A stretch of DNA of 12,409 nt from NCBI GenBank assembly GCA_024413875.1, contig JAKSVY010000043.1, positions 1 through 12,409 of the forward strand, given 5' to 3'. Below the pieces are notes generated by a model. It made no database searches, was not told the DNA's origin, and saw only the letters and a program-made list of their open reading frames with translations. Shown here one piece after another: positions 1 to 6,859 of this stretch (the stretch's first letter is position 1; every line of letters begins with the position of its first letter). Origin of the DNA: Bacilli bacterium. Its GTDB lineage: Bacteria; Bacillota_I; Bacilli_A; RFN20; CAG-826. The translations under genes were made by a program, and so were the position numbers.

Positions 1-1849
1 ATGAATCAGCGTGTTTATCACATAAAACAAACATAGGGAACATTCTTTCGATGTTAATGTGTTTGATTAACACTTTATATAAAGCATTATTAGTTGCGGA
101 ATATTTTTCAACTGCTCTAGCAGCTTCATCCATCTTATCAATCCAGTTAAGTAATAATTGTTTTGGCCAGAAAGAAGCGGTAGAACCGATTTCTTCATAG
201 ACACCACCACCCAAACCAGTTGATGGATCGTTTTCAAGTCTTGTTTCCCAACCAACTAATTCTTCAAAGTATTCGCGCATTAATGGTTCAGCTTCTAAGA
301 AGTAATCTTTAAACCACTTGTCTGTGTAATAACCACATGAAGAAGTTACATCAAACATTGCTTTAGCAGATAAATATTCTTTTAATCTTGCAAAGCAAGG
401 GATGTTTGCTGAGAATCTTTGACCTTCATCAAGCATGAGTTTAGCCCCGTATTGACGGCAGAAACGATAAATATCCATCATTGTTGTGTATGTATTATAT
501 GGATACATATAGTGATGGTAGTTTGTTGAATAAAGCCATGAAGCAATATTCTTAACATATTTATTCCATTCAATAAATGATCTTGCGTAGTCTTCATTAA
601 CTTCATCTTCAAATGTCTTTGTGAAGTTTGCGTGTAATGGAGCAATACAGACCATTAATTCATCATTACACTTAAGTGTAGGATCTTCTTCAGGAGATAC
701 CTTAGGTGCATCTTGATATGCTAAATAAGAGAAGAATTGTAAGTGAACTGTTCTCTTAGGTGTATTTGTTTGAGCAGCAACTTCACGCAAGTGAGCTTGC
801 ATAATGTTATCGACATCATTCATAAAACGAATGACTTGACCAGAATAGGCACCATCTTGTTGTTTGAGTCTAATACATTCATCGCATTCACAAGCGGTAC
901 CAATATCGTTAGATGTAATGTTAAGTAAGATTCTATCTGGGTTAGCATCAACAGTGTTATTAACAACTTTTGCTACTTGTTCAACCATTGCCTTATATTC
1001 GGTCTTGTTACCACGCGCACTATAACAAAGTTGAGTGTGAGCACCTGTTGAATACCATTCTGGGTGTGCATCAATAAACTCTGCTGTAGGAACGTAGTCA
1101 AAAATGTTATGCCATACAATGCCTGTTCTTCCATCATCTCTTTTTGGGAGCATGAATGGATATTGCATCATATAGCCAAGACCATATCTTGTGTTTGATG
1201 TAAATGCGTTAACAGGTGTATTAAGTTCAAAGTCTGAACATTCAACAATTTCCATATCAGGGATTGTTGAAATTTCATTTTCACTATAAGTGATTGTGTC
1301 CTCACTAACAAAGTCAAATCCCGCTGCGTATTTTAAGAATGAAAGTGAACCCAATTGATAACCATATGCGTTATCTGATTGGATGTAATAAGCATTACGA
1401 ATGTTCTTAATGTAATATCCACCAGAAACACGTGTCTTTTCTGGATATGTAAGACCAGCGCTTTCAAATAAATCATCACAACCAACGATGATTACTTTTG
1501 TTGTTCCTGAAACAGTTCCACCATGAGCGAAGAATGAGTCTTCACTTTCCATAACAAATTCTGCACCAGTCGCATTAAAAAGGTTTGATGAAATATAAGC
1601 TGCCGCTCTTGTTGTAGAGTCATTCTTTGAATCAAAGATAATCTTATAATCCGTTGATTTAATACTACCTTCTGAATTGATGAATTTTCTATCAGGACGG
1701 TCAGTAACTTTTACTTCGTGAACAGCGCCTGCGATTTCAACTTTCTTAGTTTCTTCTTCAGGTGTTACTGAACTAGATGTGTTTGTACAAGAGGCTAATA
1801 AAGATGCTGAGATAACTGATAATAATGTAGCAATTCTACTTTTCTTCAT
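1..1849 (-). CDS. DUF4838-family surface lipoprotein, glycosidase-related (partial, C-terminus beyond window)
   Basis: I translated 616 codons without a stop from the ATG at 1849 to the left edge; the C-terminus is missing. The start is fixed by AGGAGG eight bases upstream and by the N-terminus MKKSRIATLL with lipobox LLASC (Cys21), so the product is a lipid-anchored surface protein. Residues about 65-190 resemble the alpha/beta domain found before the barrel in GH67/GH20-like enzymes: helix with TTRAAAYISSNL, strand KVIIVG, GGYYIKN, then GYQLGSLSFLKYAAG. Residues about 210-480 look like the DUF4838 barrel, with HPEWY at 262-266, TQLCYS at 272-277, and ND followed by the CECDEC cluster at 320-325. 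DUF4838 proteins are thought to be glycosidase relatives; the activity is unproven. Twelve cysteines besides the lipid Cys are visible, many for an exported Bacillota protein. It is last of the visible operon genes, 12 bases after the Ig-like lipoprotein gene. Family call is fairly sure; substrate is unknown. Confidence 0.85.
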   Translation of the reverse strand, partial: MKKSRIATLLSVISASLLASCTNTSSSVTPEEETKKVEIAGAVHEVKVTDRPDRKFINSEGSIKSTDYKIIFDSKNDSTTRAAAYISSNLFNATGAEFVMESEDSFFAHGGTVSGTTKVIIVGCDDLFESAGLTYPEKTRVSGGYYIKNIRNAYYIQSDNAYGYQLGSLSFLKYAAGFDFVSEDTITYSENEISTIPDMEIVECSDFELNTPVNAFTSNTRYGLGYMMQYPFMLPKRDDGRTGIVWHNIFDYVPTAEFIDAHPEWYSTGAHTQLCYSARGNKTEYKAMVEQVAKVVNNTVDANPDRILLNITSNDIGTACECDECIRLKQQDGAYSGQVIRFMNDVDNIMQAHLREVAAQTNTPKRTVHLQFFSYLAYQDAPKVSPEEDPTLKCNDELMVCIAPLHANFTKTFEDEVNEDYARSFIEWNKYVKNIASWLYSTNYHHYMYPYNTYTTMMDIYRFCRQYGAKLMLDEGQRFSANIPCFARLKEYLSAKAMFDVTSSCGYYTDKWFKDYFLEAEPLMREYFEELVGWETRLENDPSTGLGGGVYEEIGSTASFWPKQLLLNWIDKMDEAARAVEKYSATNNALYKVLIKHINIERMFPMFVLCDKHADS

Positions 1850-1857
1850 TGTCTTAT

Positions 1858-1863
1858 CCTCCT
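1858..1863 (-). promoter_or_regulatory. Shine-Dalgarno AGGAGG of the DUF4838 gene
   Basis: A perfect AGGAGG sits eight bases before the ATG at 1849 and overlaps the TAG stop of the preceding gene (reads TAGGAGG). It fixes the start of the partial DUF4838 gene and implies tight translational linkage to the upstream lipoprotein gene. Confidence 0.85.
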
Positions 1864-4800
1864 ATTTCACTACGTTCACATTCATGTAAACTGAAGCAAT
1901 ATTACCTGCTTCATCATAAACGTGAATCATTACTTTATATTTACCAACCATAGAGAAGGTAATTGAATTTTCACTTGCTGAAAGATAGTGATATCTTCCA
2001 TTTGGATCAATATACACTCTTTGAAGAATTAAATTATCGTTTGAAGTGATGTTATCAGAGAATGTAAAGTTAGGGAATCTAACAGTTGAACCAACCTTAA
2101 CTTCACTAGGAAGAGTTTCTTTCATTGTAATTGTTGGTTTTACATCATCATAAACATGGATATATCTTGATGTTGTGTATGTATTTGGAGATGAAAGGAA
2201 TCTTGAATCTTCTTTTGTTGTAAGTTCAATTGAGAAGACATCATAGTGATCTAACTTAAATTCATAAGACTTAGTTGGATCAACATCTTTAAGTGATAAT
2301 CCGTTAACATCTTTAACTGGTTGATCTTTTGAATCTTTAACAGTTAATGTAAAGATTACGTTTGGTGAAAGAACATCACATGAATATGAAGGTGATGTAA
2401 TGTAGTTTTCTCCAACTTTTCTTGTACCACCCATTTCAGTTGGTGAATAGATCATTGGAGATGTTCTATCTCTTGCGGATGTGCTTGAGAAGATATAACC
2501 ACATAAGTCATTAACGACTAAATTGGTTGAAGAAGTTCCACCACTAACTTCCATTCGAAAGTTAGCTTTATATGAGCTAAATCCTTTAAATGCCTTACCG
2601 TTTTCCATTGTAGTGACTGGTAAAACATTGTCATAACAAGCATTGAATGATGTTCCATCAAATGTTAAATAGAATGAATCGGTTCTATTCATATTGTTAT
2701 CAAGGAGTTTGACTCTTTGATCATTTACTTCGAAATAAGTAGATGTTCCATCATAGTAAAGTGATGCTGAAACTTTAGTGTTTGCGTCATAATAATCACT
2801 TAAAATGAATTTAACTCTAGTACCTGCTTTAGCGTTTTTAATATCAGATACTGTAATTGAGAAGTTGTTACCAAGTAATGAGTTAGCGAAATCATAGCCA
2901 AATCCGCTTGTAGAGGTGGCTTTAAGATACATTCCTTTTACTTCATCGTTTGGGAAAACTGTTTGGTTAGGACGAAGCATTTTTTCACAACCATTTGAAA
3001 CAAAATAGTTATCAAGGTTGAGGTTATTTTCTTTTCCGTCTTTACCAGTTGATTTAATAACTGTTACTTCATTAGTTTGTAAAGTAGCGTCACCAAGTTT
3101 AACTTTTAATGTAGCCTTATCACCACTATCAGTAACAATAGGTTGATATTCCTTGCCTGATGCAAATGTATTAGTGCCATTAGAATCAGTTAATTCAAGA
3201 GAAACTGGGTTCTTAACTAACGCACCATTTTCATATGTGTATGCATATGCATTAGGTACTTCATAAAATCCTTTAGAAATAAGATATGCTGGCATAGATA
3301 CTTCATTTTCAAGGATTGGTGAAGTCATATTAGTGACTGTAATTTTATATTGAAGAGTTGTTGTTTGACCAATAATATCAGTTGCTTCATAGTAGACTGT
3401 GTAGTCTTCTAATTTTTCAATTCTAAAACCATCACCTATTACTTCTTTTCTTGCTCCACTAGCGTCAGAATAATAAACCTTTAATGTTTTATCTCCTGCA
3501 CCACCAGTCATTTCAAGTTCTCTATTCACTTGTACAAAACTACCAACTGGAAGTGATGTATCATGAGTAGGTAAAGTAAATGAAGGCTTTGAAATTGAAT
3601 TTAATACGTTAACAGATTTAGCAAGGGTTGAAACATTGCCTGCTCTATCTTTAGCGGTATATAAAATTGTGTAAACACCAGCTTTTTCTAAATCAAAATA
3701 TCCATTAGTGACTTTGACTTTTGTCATATTTGCTTTATCAAAGTAATTAAAGAATACTTCAGAAGTTACTGGGCATTCTTTTGAAATTGAATCATATGCT
3801 GATGCAGCTGGAATTGGATAATGATAACCAAGTGCACCATTAGGAAGTGTTTGATATTTATCATCAAGAGTAATTGTTGGTGCTTCATCATCAACAAAGA
3901 TGTTATCTCTTAATTCATTTTTGGTTTCACTCTTCTCACAACCAAATAAATCAGTAATAACAAAGTTAGCAGTTGAGTTGGTGTATGAGTCACATGTGAT
4001 TGATAAAGATACTCTATCACTTGTAAATCCTGCCCAAGTCTTTAAAACTTGTGTTGGATCATCAAGATCAAGAACCTTATCTAATGTTTTACCCATGCCA
4101 AAACCAGTTCCGTAAACTGCTTTTGTTTCATTATCAAATCCAATAACCATTGAACATGTATCATAGAATTCTGATTTATAAGATGGTTGAACATAACCAT
4201 CGAATGTACAACCAGACCATGTTCCGTAGTTATCGTTAGTGTGTAAACCTTGTGATTGGTGAATTCCCGCATAAGAACCCACTAAATCACTTCTTGCCAT
4301 AACTGATGAGCTATGTGAAACTGAGCCATTTGAGTTAGTTTCAACGTGGCTATAATATCTAATCTTAACAAAGTTAGATGGATCATCTACGCTTGCTAAG
4401 GTAAATGTCATAATACCAAAATCAGGTGAAAGGTGTGTTGATGGGACAACAAAACATCTTAGTAAGACATTATCACTTGTTAATTCAGAAAGACTAAATG
4501 GTCTTGAGAAGTTTAATGTATCACCAAATGCCAAAGAAACTAAAGCACCTTCTCTTTGAGAATTAATTTCTCCTAAATGAGAAGCATCAATATATCTAAT
4601 TGAACTCTTTTCTGGGTTTCCAACATATAGTTGTGGGTAATTAATAAAGAATTTTTCTTCTTTACAATAAATAGAACCTTCAACATTAACTGTGAATGTT
4701 GCTAAATATTCACCAGCTTGATTAAATGTAACCTTATTACCCATTTGTTCAGTACCATCTGGGAATGTCACAACTAATGATGAATTATATGTTTTTCCAC

Positions 4801-4981
4801 CAGCTGTATAAGTTAATGAAGGAAGATCAACAACGTCACCAAAAGAAATATCTTGAAGTGTAAAAGTAGACCATCCATCAGCTTTAACACCGATAGCGTT
4901 TTCGATATTAGCGTTACAAGATGAAAGTCCAAAAACGAGTCCTGCACTAGCAAGAATTAATGGAGTTAGTTTCTTTTTCAT
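1862..4981 (-). CDS. Large modular surface lipoprotein with Ig-like and jelly-roll-like domains
   Basis: This 1039-residue protein starts MKKKLTPLIL and has lipobox GLSSC (Cys22), so it should be lipid-anchored outside the cell. There is no LPXTG motif or C-terminal membrane segment. Visible order: a short beta domain (about 35-115, with FNQAGEYLATFTV); a long beta-rich, jelly-roll-like region (about 120-355); a DUF5011/HYR-like Ig domain (about 365-460, DEAPTITL then YTAKDRAGNVS); a second Ig-like unit (about 465-551, YEATDIIGQTT); a linker domain (555-645); a second jelly-roll-like region (about 655-830); an Ig-like unit (835-945); and a final Ig unit (947-1039, ending VYDEAGNIASVY). The two jelly-roll-like regions look like copies. 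I see no catalytic motif. Ten bases separate it from the permease gene, so it probably binds or presents the glycan imported by that system. An adhesin role is the alternative. Its domain type is well supported; its ligand is unknown. Confidence 0.8.
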   Translation of the reverse strand: MKKKLTPLILASAGLVFGLSSCNANIENAIGVKADGWSTFTLQDISFGDVVDLPSLTYTAGGKTYNSSLVVTFPDGTEQMGNKVTFNQAGEYLATFTVNVEGSIYCKEEKFFINYPQLYVGNPEKSSIRYIDASHLGEINSQREGALVSLAFGDTLNFSRPFSLSELTSDNVLLRCFVVPSTHLSPDFGIMTFTLASVDDPSNFVKIRYYSHVETNSNGSVSHSSSVMARSDLVGSYAGIHQSQGLHTNDNYGTWSGCTFDGYVQPSYKSEFYDTCSMVIGFDNETKAVYGTGFGMGKTLDKVLDLDDPTQVLKTWAGFTSDRVSLSITCDSYTNSTANFVITDLFGCEKSETKNELRDNIFVDDEAPTITLDDKYQTLPNGALGYHYPIPAASAYDSISKECPVTSEVFFNYFDKANMTKVKVTNGYFDLEKAGVYTILYTAKDRAGNVSTLAKSVNVLNSISKPSFTLPTHDTSLPVGSFVQVNRELEMTGGAGDKTLKVYYSDASGARKEVIGDGFRIEKLEDYTVYYEATDIIGQTTTLQYKITVTNMTSPILENEVSMPAYLISKGFYEVPNAYAYTYENGALVKNPVSLELTDSNGTNTFASGKEYQPIVTDSGDKATLKVKLGDATLQTNEVTVIKSTGKDGKENNLNLDNYFVSNGCEKMLRPNQTVFPNDEVKGMYLKATSTSGFGYDFANSLLGNNFSITVSDIKNAKAGTRVKFILSDYYDANTKVSASLYYDGTSTYFEVNDQRVKLLDNNMNRTDSFYLTFDGTSFNACYDNVLPVTTMENGKAFKGFSSYKANFRMEVSGGTSSTNLVVNDLCGYIFSSTSARDRTSPMIYSPTEMGGTRKVGENYITSPSYSCDVLSPNVIFTLTVKDSKDQPVKDVNGLSLKDVDPTKSYEFKLDHYDVFSIELTTKEDSRFLSSPNTYTTSRYIHVYDDVKPTITMKETLPSEVKVGSTVRFPNFTFSDNITSNDNLILQRVYIDPNGRYHYLSASENSITFSMVGKYKVMIHVYDEAGNIASVYMNVNVVK
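2498..2596 (-). repeat. Second copy of internal protein repeat signature in the large lipoprotein
   Basis: Residues 796-828 read KAFKGFSSYK, then a variable stretch, then STNLVVNDLCG, followed shortly by a D-x-x-x-P-x-I motif that opens an Ig-like domain. It lines up with residues 314-347 of the same protein. The match is at protein level, not nucleotide level, so the duplication is old. Confidence 0.6.
3941..4042 (-). repeat. First copy of internal protein repeat signature in the large lipoprotein
   Basis: Residues 314-347 read KTWAGFTSDR, then a variable stretch, then STANFVITDLFG, followed by DDEAPTITL at the start of an Ig-like domain. It aligns with residues 796-828 at K-[TA]-[WF]-x-G-F-[TS]-S, at S-T-x-N and at D-L-x-G. 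Confidence 0.6.
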
Positions 4982-4987
4982 AAATTA

Positions 4988-4993
4988 CCTCCT
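4988..4993 (-). promoter_or_regulatory. Shine-Dalgarno AGGAGG of the large lipoprotein gene
   Basis: A perfect AGGAGG lies six bases before the ATG at 4981 and overlaps the TAG stop of the permease gene, again as TAGGAGG. The same stop-plus-ribosome-site fusion occurs before the DUF4838 gene. Confidence 0.8.
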
Positions 4994-5933
4994 ATCCTTT
5001 AATGCCACCCATAGTGAGGTTACCCATAAACTTATCTTTGAAGATAGCAAATAAAGTAACAACAGGAAGAGCACACATAATAACTGTGGTCATTGATAAA
5101 ACAGGGTTAGCTAATGCTGTATCGCCAGCACTACCAAATGTTAATCTCCACATAGCGTATCCGAGTGTTGGGCGGTGATTTAAATAAACCATTGGGGTTT
5201 GATAATCGTTCCAGAATTCAACAAAGTAAATAATAAAGATTGTTAAGAATAAGTTTTTGATTAATGGAAGAGCAACTTTAAACATAATTTGCCAGTTGTT
5301 TGCCCCATCAATTTTAGCGGCTTCAAAATAACCGTTAGGCATCGATTCAAATGCTGAATACATAACAAAGAAATAAAGTCCGGTCATACTTGCTTTTAAA
5401 AGTGATGTACCAATAACGTTATCAATAATTAATGAATATTCACCGATTCTAAATGAGTTGGCTAAGTTAAGTTCTGAAGGCATAGAACCAACGATTGGAA
5501 CAATCATAGCAACTAAGATTGCTGTATAAACAACCTTACTTGTTTTGAATTCATATCTAGCACATGCATACGCAGTGATGGTTGGAACTAAAGTTTTTAA
5601 GAACGCACTTAAGATTGAATAGATAAGTGAGTTACCTAAGATGTCGATGAAATATTGTTCAGCTTCATCTTCTAAGCCTGGAAGTCTAAGCTTTTCAAAT
5701 ACTTCAGCAAAGTGAAGTTCAAAGTGTGCTGGCATTTGATAATATGTACCATTTGCAGCATCAAATACATCTAAGTCCTTTGTTTGAAGGGCAACCATAA
5801 ATGCCCAGCCAATAAGAGCGACAAGTGCAATTGTGTACACACAAAGAATCACTAAAATAATTATCGAAGAAACTGATAATTTATTTGTTCTTAATTTATT
5901 AGAGACTAGTTTGATAGGTTTGCTTTTCTTCAT
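4992..5933 (-). CDS. ABC sugar importer permease, MalG/UgpE-like (CUT1 family)
   Basis: This 313-residue inner-membrane protein forms half of the translocation channel of a carbohydrate ABC importer. Hydrophobic segments are seen at about 22-48, 101-125, 133-152, 176-193, 226-243 and 279-297, six in all. The EAA loop that contacts the ATPase is at about 204-223 (EAAKIDGANNWQIMFKVALP). The C-terminus NLTMGGIKG is typical of the MalG-like partner. An extracellular loop of roughly 50 residues follows the first helix (about 49-100). The start at 5933 is supported by GAGG seven bases upstream, inside the end of the preceding permease gene, whose stop is only two bases away. That spacing implies coupled synthesis of the two permeases. 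Family and role are secure; the transported sugar is not known. Confidence 0.93.
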   Translation of the reverse strand: MKKSKPIKLVSNKLRTNKLSVSSIIILVILCVYTIALVALIGWAFMVALQTKDLDVFDAANGTYYQMPAHFELHFAEVFEKLRLPGLEDEAEQYFIDILGNSLIYSILSAFLKTLVPTITAYACARYEFKTSKVVYTAILVAMIVPIVGSMPSELNLANSFRIGEYSLIIDNVIGTSLLKASMTGLYFFVMYSAFESMPNGYFEAAKIDGANNWQIMFKVALPLIKNLFLTIFIIYFVEFWNDYQTPMVYLNHRPTLGYAMWRLTFGSAGDTALANPVLSMTTVIMCALPVVTLFAIFKDKFMGNLTMGGIKG

Positions 5934-5935
5934 AA

Positions 5936-6856
5936 CTATGCCTCGCTTGGGCCAACCTTCTTGAGAAGGTATTTAGCACCGAATACTAATGGGATAATGA
6001 CAAGTGTTGCTAAAAGACCTAATGCTGCCATCTTATGGAAGACAATAGATGCTGAGTCATATCCAGAAAGGAAGGAACCTTGAACATTGTTATAAATGAT
6101 ATATCCAAGAGGACCTGTACCTAATTTACCTAAGTTAGATGAGAAGAAGGTGAATAAACAATATTGGTTAGTAAACATTGTGGCGATACCAGTAACAATA
6201 AATGTTGAAAGGGTTGGCCATACTCCTGGAAGAGCAATGTGGAAGAATTCTTGAATTTGATTAACACCATCAAGTCTAGCAGCTTCACTAACCTCTACTG
6301 GGATTTCTGACATCTTGTTTGAGTAAATGAGGGTTGTTGTGCCAAAGTTAACAAAGAGATAAAAACCAATAACCACAACATAGGCGTATGGGCTCTTATC
6401 ACTAGTAATTGATACTGGATCTGCAACCTTAAATACATCATGCATGATGACAAGGAAATCAATATCAGTGAACTTCTTAAAGATAACAATTAATACAGTC
6501 GCAGAAATAATTGATGGTAAGAAGAGCATGAATCTAAAGAACTTACTACCAAAGAATTTCTTATAAATGTAATATGCGAATATCAAAGCAAGTGGGATTG
6601 AAATTGCTGAGCAGATTGCCCAAAGTGCAACCGAAGTTAATGCGCCTTTAAGATAATCAATATTAAATGCACTTGCGAAATATACAAAAGGATTGCCTAC
6701 TTCTTTATCGAAGTTAAATGCTAACTTAACCGAGTTGATATTAACGTAGATATAGAAAAGAAGGAATTGGAAAACAGGCCATGCCAAAAGGATGAGTTGG
6801 AAACCCAAATCCTTTTTGCTTGATGCTGTTAATCTTTTCTTTCTGTATTTAGCCAT
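5936..6856 (-). CDS. ABC sugar importer permease, MalF/UgpA-like (CUT1 family)
   Basis: This 306-residue membrane protein is the second channel subunit. Hydrophobic segments lie at about 20-40, 70-98, 107-127, 158-177, 211-230 and 270-295. The EAA loop is at about 191-210 (EAARLDGVNQIQEFFHIALP), the expected site of contact with the ATPase. Six helices and this length fit UgpA/LplB-type permeases, which lack the large MalF periplasmic domain. The basic N-terminus MAKYRKKRLT should be cytoplasmic. The start at 6856 lies three bases after the stop of the binding-protein gene. Its ribosome site is poor: the nearest candidate, GGAG, is 13 bases away, so translation probably depends on coupling to the upstream gene. 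No ATP-binding subunit is encoded nearby. Confidence 0.93.
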   Translation of the reverse strand: MAKYRKKRLTASSKKDLGFQLILLAWPVFQFLLFYIYVNINSVKLAFNFDKEVGNPFVYFASAFNIDYLKGALTSVALWAICSAISIPLALIFAYYIYKKFFGSKFFRFMLFLPSIISATVLIVIFKKFTDIDFLVIMHDVFKVADPVSITSDKSPYAYVVVIGFYLFVNFGTTTLIYSNKMSEIPVEVSEAARLDGVNQIQEFFHIALPGVWPTLSTFIVTGIATMFTNQYCLFTFFSSNLGKLGTGPLGYIIYNNVQGSFLSGYDSASIVFHKMAALGLLATLVIIPLVFGAKYLLKKVGPSEA

Positions 6857-6859
6857 TGA

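Noticed and set aside
67..255. Short minus-strand open frame inside the DUF4838 gene
   Set aside because: It overlaps the DUF4838 gene in another frame, has no ribosome site, and no recognisable domain.
743..928. Plus-strand open frame of 61 codons
   Set aside because: It is antisense to the conserved HPEWY-to-CECDEC region of the DUF4838 gene, so it is best explained as a by-product of that coding sequence.
3900..4272. Open frames on both strands (3900-4115 plus, 4081-4272 minus)
   Set aside because: Both lie within the large lipoprotein gene in other frames; composition reflects the host gene and neither has a start signal.
6295..6489. Minus-strand open frame of 64 codons in the first permease gene
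   Set aside because: It is a frame-shifted reading of membrane-segment codons.
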